Assembly: GCA_900551195.1 (NCBI GenBank)
Contig: URVD01000123.1
Coordinates: 1-5,476, forward strand
From: an uncultured Collinsella sp.
Lineage (GTDB): Bacteria; Actinomycetota; Coriobacteriia; Coriobacteriales; Coriobacteriaceae
Direction: 5' to 3'
Length of the DNA: 5,476 nt
Of this stretch, positions 1 through 5,476 are shown one piece after another. How positions within the stretch are numbered: position 1 is the stretch's first letter; each line of letters starts with the position of its first letter. The translations under genes were made by a program, and so were the position numbers. The notes under the pieces are model-generated. The model worked only from the letters and a program-made list of their open reading frames with translations, did not search any database and was not told where the DNA came from.

Positions 1-1962
1 GAGTACTCCCAGGAGCTGCTCGATGACCTGGAGAAGCTCCCTGGCTGGCCCGAGCGCGTCAAGCAGATGCAGGCCAACTGGATCGGCCGCTCCGAGGGTG
101 CCGAGGTCGACTTTACCCTGTGCGACGCCGATGGCGAGCCCATCGAGGGCGACGAGGGCAAGATCACCGTCTTCACCACGCGTGCCGATACCCTTTTTGG
201 CGTCTCCTTCTTTGTCCTGGCTCCCGAGTACGCCCGTCTGCACGAGCTCGTCGAGGGCACGGAGTACGAGGAGGCCGTCACCAAGATCGTCGAGGACTCC
301 AAGCATATCTCTGCCGTCGAGCGTGCCCAAGGCACCCTCGAGAAGCACGGTGCCTTCACGGGCCGCTATGTGGTAAACCCCGTCAACGGCGAGAAGGTCC
401 CCGTGTGGGTTGCCGATTATGTCGTTGCCGACTACGGCACCGGCGCCGTCATGGCCGTTCCCTGCGGCGACCAGCGCGACTTTGAGTTTGCCCGTAAGTA
501 CGACCTGCCGATCGTGCCGATCATCCTGGACGATGAGGATCGCGCTGCCGTCGAGGCCAGCGGCGAGACCATCGATACCTTCCATGCCGAGACCGTCGAC
601 TGGGATTGCGCCCACGCTGCCGAGGGCACGCTCGTCCAGTCCGGCAAGTACACCGGAATGCGCGGCGGCAAGCACTCCGAGGGCGAGGCCGCGATCGTGG
701 CCGACCTCGAGGCCATGGGCTGTGGTCGTCGCAAGGTCGAGTTCCGTCTGCGCGACTGGCTCATTTCCCGTCAGCGCTATTGGGGCAACCCCATCCCGGC
801 CATCCACTGCGAGCACTGCGGCATCGTACCCGTGCCCGAGGACCAGCTGCCGGTGACGCTGCCCGAGAACTTGGACCTGGGCGCCGGCGAGACGCTTGCC
901 GAGTGCAAGGACTTCTACGAGACCACCTGCCCGGTCTGCGGTCGCCCGGCCAAGCGCGAGACCGATACCATGGACACCTTTACCTGCTCCAGCTGGTATT
1001 ACCTGCGCTATACCGATCCGCACAACACTGAGCTGCCCTTCTCCCGTGAGGCTGCCGACCGTTGGATGCCCGTCGATAACTACATCGGCGGCATCGAGCA
1101 CGCTATTTTGCACCTGCTCTACAGCCGCTTCTTTACCAAGGCACTGCGCGACCTGGGCCTGCTGAGCGTGGACGAGCCCTTCACTAACCTGCTGTGCCAG
1201 GGCATGGTCAAGGACGAGAACGGCGACACCATGTCCAAGTCCAAGGGCAACGTCGTGCCCCCGAGCTCGGTCATCGAGCCTTACGGTGCCGACACCATGC
1301 GTCTGGCGATCCTGTTTATCGCCCCGCCCGAGAAGGACTTCGACTGGGATCCCAAGGCCGTCGAGGGCGCTAACCGCTTTATCAAGCGCGCCTGGCGTAT
1401 CGTTTGGCAGCTCGTCCAGTCCGGCGATGCCAACGTGGCCTTCGACAAGTCCGCGCTCGATGAGGTTGCGATGAAGCTCTATCGCGAGCGTCACCGCACC
1501 ATCGCCAAGTGCACCGAGGACTTCGATCGCGGCCAGTTCAACACCGCCATCTCGGCCGTCATGGAGCTCGTCAACGCGGCGAGCGCCTACCTCAACGCCA
1601 CCGAGGGTACCGCCCGCGACAAGGCGCTGTGCTACGGCGTGGCCAAGGACATCGTGAGCGTCCTTGCCCCCATCTGCCCGTTCTGGGCCGACGAGCTGTG
1701 GCATGAGGCGCTCGGCTGCGAGGGCAACGCCTATACCGCTGCCTGGCCCGAGTTCGACCTGGCCGAGTCCATCGAGGACACGGTGCAGATCGTGGTCCAG
1801 GTGCTCGGCAAGGTCCGCGGCCGCGTCGACGTTGCCCGCGATGCCTCCAATGAGGATATGCAGGCTGCCGCCGAGGCCGCCGTCGCCAAGTGGCTCGAGG
1901 GCAAGACAGTCGTCAAGGCCATCTGCGTGCCCGGCAAGCTGGTCAACCTGGTGGTCAAGTAA
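1..1962 (+). CDS. leuS: Leucyl-tRNA synthetase, 5'-truncated by the window edge
   Basis: This class I synthetase attaches leucine to tRNA-Leu in the cytoplasm and hydrolyses mischarged tRNA in its CP1 editing domain. The frame is open from base 1 (653 codons, then TAA). Comparison with remembered E. coli LeuRS suggests about 190 N-terminal residues are missing, including the HIGH motif. Seen in window residue numbers: NWIGRSEG (26-33); the editing-site threonine motif TTRADTLFG (59-67); editing motif GTGAVMAVP followed by CGDQRD (155-160), whose Asp157 aligns with E. coli D345; [12 protein letters not shown]; a zinc knuckle with CxxC at 270/273 and CPVC at 310/313; DTMDTF and SSWYYLRY; a KMSKS variant TMSKS (410-414) with the catalytic second Lys kept; then the anticodon-binding helices and the C-terminal domain ending in [10 protein letters not shown]. 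Oddities: Gly replaces the usual His before Asp157, and Thr replaces the first Lys of KMSKS. The frame is unbroken and the product looks functional. Confidence 0.97.
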   Translation, partial: EYSQELLDDLEKLPGWPERVKQMQANWIGRSEGAEVDFTLCDADGEPIEGDEGKITVFTTRADTLFGVSFFVLAPEYARLHELVEGTEYEEAVTKIVEDSKHISAVERAQGTLEKHGAFTGRYVVNPVNGEKVPVWVADYVVADYGTGAVMAVPCGDQRDFEFARKYDLPIVPIILDDEDRAAVEASGETIDTFHAETVDWDCAHAAEGTLVQSGKYTGMRGGKHSEGEAAIVADLEAMGCGRRKVEFRLRDWLISRQRYWGNPIPAIHCEHCGIVPVPEDQLPVTLPENLDLGAGETLAECKDFYETTCPVCGRPAKRETDTMDTFTCSSWYYLRYTDPHNTELPFSREAADRWMPVDNYIGGIEHAILHLLYSRFFTKALRDLGLLSVDEPFTNLLCQGMVKDENGDTMSKSKGNVVPPSSVIEPYGADTMRLAILFIAPPEKDFDWDPKAVEGANRFIKRAWRIVWQLVQSGDANVAFDKSALDEVAMKLYRERHRTIAKCTEDFDRGQFNTAISAVMELVNAASAYLNATEGTARDKALCYGVAKDIVSVLAPICPFWADELWHEALGCEGNAYTAAWPEFDLAESIEDTVQIVVQVLGKVRGRVDVARDASNEDMQAAAEAAVAKWLEGKTVVKAICVPGKLVNLVVK

Positions 1963-1986
1963 GCACTGCGCGCATAACTGACGCAT

Positions 1987-2026
1987 AAAAGACGAGGGGC
2001 GATCCGGTTGGGTCGTCCCTCGTTTT
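1987..2026 (+). terminator. Intrinsic terminator after leuS
   Basis: An 11-base-pair stem pairs 1992-2002 (acgaggggcga) with 2013-2023 (tcgtccctcgt), with one G-U wobble and a 10-base loop, followed by TTTT. An A run at 1987-1990 mirrors the T run, so it could also work on the opposite strand. It begins 25 bases after the leuS stop codon, which implies that leuS transcription ends here and rimP uses its own promoter. Confidence 0.88.
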
Positions 2027-2080
2027 GCATGTATCTGCCTAGTTGCCTTCGGCCAATTGTCCTATTCTTATGGAGAAGCT

Positions 2081-2102
2081 GTGCGCACGCTGACCTGCAG
2101 GT
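2081..2102. promoter_or_regulatory. Two perfect palindromes upstream of the rimP promoter (function unknown)
   Basis: GTGCGCAC (2081-2088) and ACCTGCAGGT (2093-2102) are both perfect palindromes, centred 13 bases apart, lying just upstream of the -35 element at 2114. The position would suit an activator or repressor site, but short GC-rich palindromes occur by chance and I recognise neither as the binding site of a known regulator. Confidence 0.2.
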
Positions 2103-2109
2103 TCGTACT

Positions 2110-2153
2110 GTGCTTGCACGTTTCCGCAGCTATTGGTATAGTTTGCTTGCAAA
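2110..2153. repeat. Paired dyads flanking the promoter, candidate operator
   Basis: GTGC-TT-GCAC (2110-2119) and TTTGC-TT-GCAAA (2142-2153) share the core TGCTTGCA (2111-2118 and 2144-2151). The two copies are offset by 33 bases, about three helical turns. The first overlaps the -35 box and the second spans the predicted transcription start, which is where a repressor dimer pair would block polymerase. The symmetry and repeat are visible; the operator role is inference, and no regulator gene is present in the window. Confidence 0.35.
2114..2142 (+). promoter_or_regulatory. Promoter of the rimP-nusA-infB operon
   Basis: TTGCAC (2114-2119) lies 17 bases from TATAGT (2137-2142), the ideal housekeeping-sigma spacing, and TGG directly before the -10 forms an extended -10 (TGnTATAGT). 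Transcription would start near 2149-2150, giving a leader of about 70 bases before rimP. It is the best match in the gap and sits between the leuS terminator and the rimP leader hairpin. The start site is predicted from spacing, not observed. Confidence 0.75.
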
Positions 2154-2167
2154 TGAAGTTGTAATTG

Positions 2168-2200
2168 AAAGAAGTGGGGTTTCGGCCCCGCTTCTTTTTT
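2168..2200 (+). terminator. Leader terminator/attenuator ahead of rimP
   Basis: A 12-base-pair hairpin pairs 2168-2179 (aaagaagtgggg) with 2186-2197 (ccccgcttcttt), with one U-G wobble, around the loop TTTCGG. It runs straight into six Ts (2195-2200). It lies between the predicted promoter and the rimP ribosome-binding site, so transcripts of the operon must read through it. I see no convincing alternative antiterminator pairing in the short leader. In Bacillus subtilis the equivalent operon is known to be attenuated by NusA-stimulated termination without an antiterminator; the same logic is inferred here. Confidence 0.8.
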
Positions 2201-2208
2201 GTATGGAT

Positions 2209-2213
2209 GGAGG
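2209..2213 (+). promoter_or_regulatory. rimP ribosome-binding site
   Basis: GGAGG sits 7 bases before the ATG at 2221. It decides the start: an in-frame ATG at 2203 lies upstream of this site and has no comparable Shine-Dalgarno sequence, and the still earlier in-frame ATG at 2008 is inside the leuS terminator. Confidence 0.85.
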
Positions 2214-2220
2214 TGCCGCA

Positions 2221-2715
2221 ATGGTCAAGACCAAGACCGAGCAGGCGATCATCGACGCGCTCGAGGCCGTCGCTCCCCAGCACGATGTCGACATCGTCGA
2301 CGTCGAGCTCGTGGGTGCCACCAAGGCCCCCTGCGTGCGCGTGCGTATCGAGGGTGCCGAGGGTCAGAGCCTGTCGCTCAACGATGTTACGGCCAACACC
2401 AAGTGGGTCGGCGATGTGATTGAGGAGCTCGACCCCATCTCTTCGAGCTATACGCTCGAGGTGTCGAGCCCGGGCATGGCGCGCCCGCTGCGCCGCCCGT
2501 GCGACTTTGCCCGCTTTGTGGGCGAGAACTGTGAGCTCACCTCCACCGCTACCGAGGGCCGTCGCAAGTACGCCGGCAAGATTGCCGCCGCCACCGAGGC
2601 GAACGTGACCCTCGAGCTCGAGGGCGGCGAGTCCGTCACCCTCGATTTCTCTGATGTTAAAAAGTGCAAGTTGAAGCCCACCTACGACTTCAAGCCCGCG
2701 AAGGAAGGAAAGTAA
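2221..2715 (+). CDS. rimP: Ribosome maturation factor RimP
   Basis: RimP (YhbC/YlxS) binds the 30S ribosomal subunit and assists its late maturation. The 164-residue product is of normal family length. The N-terminal alpha/beta domain contains DVDIVDVELVGA and the SLSLNDVTANTKWVGDVIEELDPI segment. It is followed by the hallmark YTLEVSSPG (residues 77-85) and RPLRRPCDFARFVGE. The C-terminal SH3-like barrel covers roughly residues 100-155 and includes the usual GKI/VTLEL strands and the final VKKCKLKPTYDF. It is the first gene of the operon, behind its own promoter and a leader terminator, and its stop is separated from the nusA start by one base, so translation of the two is probably coupled. 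The start is fixed by the GGAGG site. Nothing is broken or unusual in the coding sequence. Confidence 0.96.
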   Translation: MVKTKTEQAIIDALEAVAPQHDVDIVDVELVGATKAPCVRVRIEGAEGQSLSLNDVTANTKWVGDVIEELDPISSSYTLEVSSPGMARPLRRPCDFARFVGENCELTSTATEGRRKYAGKIAAATEANVTLELEGGESVTLDFSDVKKCKLKPTYDFKPAKEGK

Positions 2716-2716
2716 G

Positions 2717-3964
2717 ATGGCAGCATCCGACATGATGTCCGCCCTGATGGAGCTTTGCCAGGAGAAGCACATCGACCAGCTCTACCTGATCGACCGCCTG
2801 GAGCAGTCGCTTGCCAAGAGCTATGCCGAGATCCTGCATCTTGAGTGGGGCGCCAAGGTGACCATCGACCGCACCACCGGCAAGATCTACGTCTACCGCC
2901 TGGAGCCGATCGACGATTCCATGGACGAGGAGGGCAACTTCACCGAGTTCGAGGAGATCGACGTCACCCCCAAGAACACGAGCCGCATCGCCGCCCAGCA
3001 CGCCAAGGCCGAGATCAACGCCATCGTGCGCAACTCCGCCCGCGAGCAGATCTACGAGGAGTTCTCCGGCCGCATCGGTGACCTCATCAGCGGTACCGTG
3101 CTGCAGTCCACGCCCGACTTCACGATCGTCAAGATCCGCGAGGGCGTCGAGGCCGAGCTGCCGCACTTCGATCAGCGCCGTTACGAGAACGAGCGCAACG
3201 AGCGTCCGATGGGCGAGCGCTACCTGCATAACCAGCACATCAAGGCCGTGATCATCGACGTTCGCGACCCCAACTCCAACCTGCAGCCGGTTCGTGGCGA
3301 GCACAGCCGTCCGCCGATTGTCATCTCCCGTACCCACCCCGAGCTCATGCGTCGTCTGTTTGAGCAGGAGGTGCCCGAGATCTATGAGGGCACCGTCCAG
3401 ATCAAGTCGATCGCCCGCGAGCCCGGCCAGCGCTCCAAGGTCGCCGTCCACTCGCTCGACGACCGTCTGGATCCCGTGGGCGCCTGTGTCGGCCCCAAGG
3501 GCAGCCGTGTTCGCGCTGTCGTGGGCGAGCTCCGTGGCGAGCGCGTCGACGTCATCCTTTGGGATGCCGATCCTGCCGTCTACGTCGCCAACGCCCTGTC
3601 GCCCGCCAAGGTCACCCGCGTCCTCATCGACGAGGAGAAGGCCTACGCCGGCGTCATCGTGCCCGACGACCAGCTGTCCCTCGCCATCGGCAAGGAGGGC
3701 CAGAACGCCCGCCTCGCCGCGCGCCTGACCGGCTGGCACATCGACATCAAGTCCGAGACGCTTGCCGCCGACATCCTCAAGAACGTTCCCGTTCACGAGG
3801 AACCCGCCGCCGACCTGATCGGTGATGAGGAGGACGAGGACGTCCGCCGCTGCGAGTACGTGTCCGAGGACGGCATCCAGTGCCGCAACCAGGCCCGTCC
3901 CGGCTCCCGTTTCTGCGGTGTCCACGACACCGACGCCTTCGATGATGCGGAGGACCTGATCTAG
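2717..3964 (+). CDS. nusA: Transcription termination/antitermination factor NusA with C-terminal Cys/His tail
   Basis: NusA binds RNA polymerase and nascent RNA, controlling pausing, intrinsic termination and rRNA antitermination. The product has 415 residues: an RNAP-binding N-terminal domain (about 1-120), an S1 domain (about 122-195), [19 protein letters not shown] (204-222) leading into KH1 with the GPKG loop (259-262) after DPVGACV, and KH2 with GKEG (325-328) in [19 protein letters not shown]. After the KH core comes an acidic linker (about 360-376) and then C379-x9-C389-x10-C400-x2-H403, a zinc-finger-like pattern absent from typical short bacterial NusA. It lacks the acidic AR repeats of E. 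coli NusA. The ATG follows the rimP stop by one base, with an AAGGAAGGA Shine-Dalgarno sequence (2701-2709) inside the rimP end. Metal binding by the tail is inference; the NusA assignment is certain. Confidence 0.97.
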   Translation: MAASDMMSALMELCQEKHIDQLYLIDRLEQSLAKSYAEILHLEWGAKVTIDRTTGKIYVYRLEPIDDSMDEEGNFTEFEEIDVTPKNTSRIAAQHAKAEINAIVRNSAREQIYEEFSGRIGDLISGTVLQSTPDFTIVKIREGVEAELPHFDQRRYENERNERPMGERYLHNQHIKAVIIDVRDPNSNLQPVRGEHSRPPIVISRTHPELMRRLFEQEVPEIYEGTVQIKSIAREPGQRSKVAVHSLDDRLDPVGACVGPKGSRVRAVVGELRGERVDVILWDADPAVYVANALSPAKVTRVLIDEEKAYAGVIVPDDQLSLAIGKEGQNARLAARLTGWHIDIKSETLAADILKNVPVHEEPAADLIGDEEDEDVRRCEYVSEDGIQCRNQARPGSRFCGVHDTDAFDDAEDLI

Positions 3965-3980
3965 CGCGCGGTCGCGCTGG
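3961..3980 (+). other. GC-rich hairpin at the nusA stop codon
   Basis: AGCGCG (3963-3968) pairs perfectly with CGCGCT (3973-3978) around CGGT. The stem can be extended to 3961-3980 with one U-G wobble. It includes the TAG stop and has no T tract, so it is not an intrinsic terminator. It may stabilise the nusA 3' end or mark a processing point; chance cannot be excluded in GC-rich DNA. Confidence 0.35.
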
Positions 3981-4019
3981 GCAGGTCCCGGCGCATACCC
4001 CACGCTCGTTCAGTCTCTA

Positions 4020-4034
4020 GGCACCTAAGGTGCC
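4020..4034 (+). other. Hairpin upstream of the infB ribosome-binding site
   Basis: GGCACC (4020-4025) and GGTGCC (4029-4034) form a perfect 6-base-pair stem around TAA, ending 9 bases before the infB Shine-Dalgarno sequence. It has no T tract, so it is not a terminator. It could influence infB translation or transcript processing. The remaining 3981-4019 shows no gene and no convincing promoter. Confidence 0.35.
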
Positions 4035-4043
4035 AGAAAGGGT

Positions 4044-4049
4044 AGGTGA
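4044..4049 (+). promoter_or_regulatory. infB ribosome-binding site
   Basis: AGGTGA lies 6 bases before the ATG at 4056 and supports that start, which also gives the conserved IF2 N-terminus [14 protein letters not shown]. Confidence 0.7.
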
Positions 4050-4055
4050 AGTCAT

Positions 4056-5456
4056 ATGGCAAAAGTCCGTGTGTCCACCCTGGCCAAAGAGTTCGGCATG
4101 ACCTCCAAGGAACTGATGGGTCATCTCGCCGAAATGAAGATTCCCGCTAAGTCCGCTTCCTCCGCTCTGGAGGACGCCTACGTCGCTATGGTCCGCAAGC
4201 AGCTCGCCTCGGTGATTGAGGCCCGCGCCCAGGAAGTCGAGGCCGCCAAGCAGGCCGAGGAGCAGGCAGCCGCCGCTGAGGAGGCAGCACGCGCTGCCGA
4301 GGCCGAGCGCGAGCGCATCGCCGCCGAGAAGGCACGCGAGGAGGAGCGCCGCCAGTTCGCCGCCGCCCAGGCTGCCGAGGAAGCCGCCCGCGCCGAGGCC
4401 GAGGCCAAGAAGAAGGCCGAGCAGGAGCGTCTTGCTCGCGAGAAGGAGGAGGCTGCTCGCGAGGCCCAGCGCCGCGCCGTTCCCGCTTCCGACTCCGGTT
4501 CGCGCTTCCGTTCGCTGCTCGACCAGATCGCCGCACAGGAGACCGTGCTCAAGGAGAAGAAGGACGCCGAGCAGAAGGCCAAGGCCGAGCGCGCTGCCGA
4601 GCGCGGCAACCGTCGTGGCGGCAACAACGACCGCCGCGGTGGCCGTCGAGGCGACCGCAACGCATCCGACAGCAACTCCGAGCGCAACGCCTCCGAGAAC
4701 CGTCCCCACAGCCATCGCACCAATGCCAGCAACAACGTCGCTGCCGGCATGGACTTCCCCAACCCCGATAAGCAGGGCAAGGGCAAGAAGCGCAAGGGCG
4801 GTCACAACAACGAAGAGGACCACTACAGCCGCATGGCTCGTGAGGCCGAGGAGTACAGCCGCGAGAAGGTGCTCGAGGAGGCTCGTGCCGCCGTCGAGGA
4901 GGCCTCTCGCGAGTCCACCGGTCGCCGCAAAAAGCGCAAGGAGAAGCGCGAGCGCGAGGCTGCCAAGGCTCAGGAGGAGCGCAAGATTGAGGAGGCGCTG
5001 GCCCAGGGCGTGAACCCCGAGGAGCTCGACGCCATCAAGGTTTCCCAGGGCGTTACCGTCCAGGAGCTCGCCGAGGCGCTCGACGTTCCGGCCAACGACA
5101 TCATCAAGCGCCTGTTCCTGCTGGGTACGCCGCTTACCATGACGCAGTCCATGTCCGACGACCTTGTCGAGCTCGTTGCCGACGACTTGGGCCGTCAGAT
5201 CAAGATCATCACCCCCGAGGAGGAGAACACCTTCTCGTTCTACGACGATCCCGCCGACCTTAAGCCGCGCGCCCCGGTCGTCACCGTCATGGGCCACGTC
5301 GACCACGGCAAGACGTCGCTGCTCGACGCCATCCGTCACACCGGCGTTGCTGCCGGCGAGGCGGGCGGCATTACGCAGGCCATCGGCGCTTCGCAGGTCA
5401 TGATCAACGACCGCAAGATTACTTCCACCACCATGACGCGGTGGGTGCCAAAATGA
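4056..5456 (+). CDS. infB: Translation initiation factor IF-2, 3' part lost at a chimeric junction
   Basis: IF2 is the GTPase that brings fMet-tRNA to the 30S subunit and promotes subunit joining. Residues 1-50 form an IF2_N domain. A long Ala/Glu/Arg-rich stretch (about 55-141), probably coiled coil, is followed by a Gly/Arg/Asn-rich segment (183-230) and a basic linker (240-310). A second IF2_N domain covers about 326-380. The G domain begins with [19 protein letters not shown], with the P-loop at 413-421, and the switch I motif AGEAGGITQ has Thr440. Family similarity continues to KIT (454-456, ending at 5423), where FxDTPGH should follow. Instead ten unrelated codons ([10 protein letters not shown]) lead to TGA. 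Roughly half of a normal IF2, including G3-G5 and the initiator-tRNA-binding domains, is absent. The stop is therefore not native; the true gene presumably continues in the genome. The gene follows nusA in the same operon. Confidence 0.93.
   Translation: MAKVRVSTLAKEFGMTSKELMGHLAEMKIPAKSASSALEDAYVAMVRKQLASVIEARAQEVEAAKQAEEQAAAAEEAARAAEAERERIAAEKAREEERRQFAAAQAAEEAARAEAEAKKKAEQERLAREKEEAAREAQRRAVPASDSGSRFRSLLDQIAAQETVLKEKKDAEQKAKAERAAERGNRRGGNNDRRGGRRGDRNASDSNSERNASENRPHSHRTNASNNVAAGMDFPNPDKQGKGKKRKGGHNNEEDHYSRMAREAEEYSREKVLEEARAAVEEASRESTGRRKKRKEKREREAAKAQEERKIEEALAQGVNPEELDAIKVSQGVTVQELAEALDVPANDIIKRLFLLGTPLTMTQSMSDDLVELVADDLGRQIKIITPEEENTFSFYDDPADLKPRAPVVTVMGHVDHGKTSLLDAIRHTGVAAGEAGGITQAIGASQVMINDRKITSTTMTRWVPK
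5415..5424. other. Breakpoint between infB and cca-like sequence
   Basis: The bases AAGATTACTT suit both sides. In the infB frame they give K-I-T plus the start of the next codon, and in the +2 frame GAT-TAC-TT begins the cca-like peptide. Left of here the sequence is IF2, and right of here only the other frame makes biological sense. This shared stretch is microhomology at a junction, probably an assembly or library artefact, and the exact crossover point within it cannot be resolved. Confidence 0.75.
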
Positions 5457-5476
5457 CCCGCAAGCGTTTGAAGGCG
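5417..5476 (+). CDS. Fragment of CCA tRNA nucleotidyltransferase / poly(A) polymerase family, HD region
   Basis: Read in the frame of base 5417, the last 20 codons are open and include [18 protein letters not shown]. This matches the remembered actinobacterial PcnA/Cca signature (mycobacterial form FHHHEVVGAKMVRKRMRAL), located in the HD-domain part of the enzyme that adds or repairs the CCA end of tRNAs. Both ends are cut, on the left by the junction with infB and on the right by the window edge. The ATG at 5453, which overlaps the TGA of the infB frame as ATGA, is an internal Met of this motif and not a gene start. The family call rests on a short motif recognised from memory, so another HD-family relative is possible. 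Confidence 0.7.

Noticed and set aside
2043..2071. Second possible promoter, TTGCCT with 17-base spacing to TCTTAT
   Set aside because: The -10 is a poor match, and the TTGCAC/TGGTATAGT promoter downstream is far better. Kept only as a possibility.
2008..2220. N-terminal extension of rimP from an ATG at 2008
   Set aside because: It would start inside the leuS terminator and run through the promoter and leader hairpin. The start at 2221 has a proper GGAGG and gives the normal RimP length.
2611..2625. Palindromic CTCGAGCTCGAG stretch in rimP
   Set aside because: It arises from Leu-Glu-Leu-Glu codons inside the gene and has no regulatory context.
2690..4003. Long minus-strand open frame (437 codons) opposite nusA
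   Set aside because: Its protein is a monotonous G/L/V/D-rich string with no recognisable domain, and it mirrors the nusA codons. Strong GC-ending codon use makes such antisense frames open by default.
4230..4480. Apparent DNA repeats rich in GAGGCCGAG/GCCGAGG
   Set aside because: These are codons of the Ala/Glu/Arg-rich coiled-coil linker of IF2, irregular in unit and spacing, not a tandem repeat or CRISPR array.
4017..5339. Long minus-strand open frame (440 codons) opposite infB
   Set aside because: It is a Leu/Gly/Ala-rich low-complexity translation caused by the Glu/Ala/Lys-rich infB codons read in reverse. It has no ribosome-binding site or domain to support it.
5417..5456. True premature stop or natural short IF2
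   Set aside because: Losing G3-G5 and the initiator-tRNA-binding domains would inactivate an essential factor, and the downstream bases belong to another gene, so a misjoin explains the data better.
5453..5476. New gene starting MTRKRLKA with an ATGA overlap to the infB stop
   Set aside because: The frame is open upstream and the Met is internal to a recognisable cca/pcnA motif (GAKMTRKRL). The ATGA overlap is a by-product of the junction.

Overview
The window is a high-GC, core-housekeeping stretch with every real gene on the + strand. It runs from the 3' part of leuS (leucyl-tRNA synthetase), through a 258-base regulatory gap, into the conserved translation/transcription operon rimP-nusA-infB. 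Strong GC-ending codon bias, AT-richer intergenic DNA and actinobacterial-looking protein motifs suggest an Actinomycetota genome. A Coriobacteriia member (Collinsella-like) is my best guess, held with moderate confidence and not proven by the sequence alone.

Layout: 1-1962 is leuS without its N-terminal ~190 residues. About 25 bases after its stop codon lies a strong intrinsic terminator (1987-2026). A good sigma-70/SigA-type promoter with an extended -10 (2114-2142) follows, and its -35 box and transcription start are each overlapped by a similar inverted repeat. The leader it produces contains a second complete intrinsic terminator hairpin (2168-2200), only 20 bases ahead of the rimP start codon. 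This is the arrangement of a transcription attenuator feeding the nusA operon. rimP (2221-2715) and nusA (2717-3964) are one base apart. nusA carries a C-terminal extension with a Cys/Cys/Cys/His zinc-finger-like signature. infB starts at 4056 after a 91-base gap that contains two hairpins and no ylxR or ylxQ gene.

How the genes work together: LeuRS charges tRNA-Leu. RimP helps mature the 30S subunit. NusA binds RNA polymerase and modulates pausing, termination and antitermination. IF2 (infB) places initiator tRNA on the ribosome. NusA is the likely sensor of the leader terminator, which would give negative feedback on the operon.

The most unusual point is the right edge. The infB reading frame is normal through the P-loop and switch I, then breaks at about 5421, before the expected DTPGH motif. 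From there to the end another frame encodes a recognisable piece of an actinobacterial CCA-adding enzyme/poly(A) polymerase family HD region ([18 protein letters not shown]). The window therefore ends in an infB/cca chimera joined at a short stretch of microhomology, most likely an assembly or library artefact at a contig end and not a real truncated IF2. I see no mobile element, CRISPR array, tRNA or rRNA, and no clearly novel multi-gene system.
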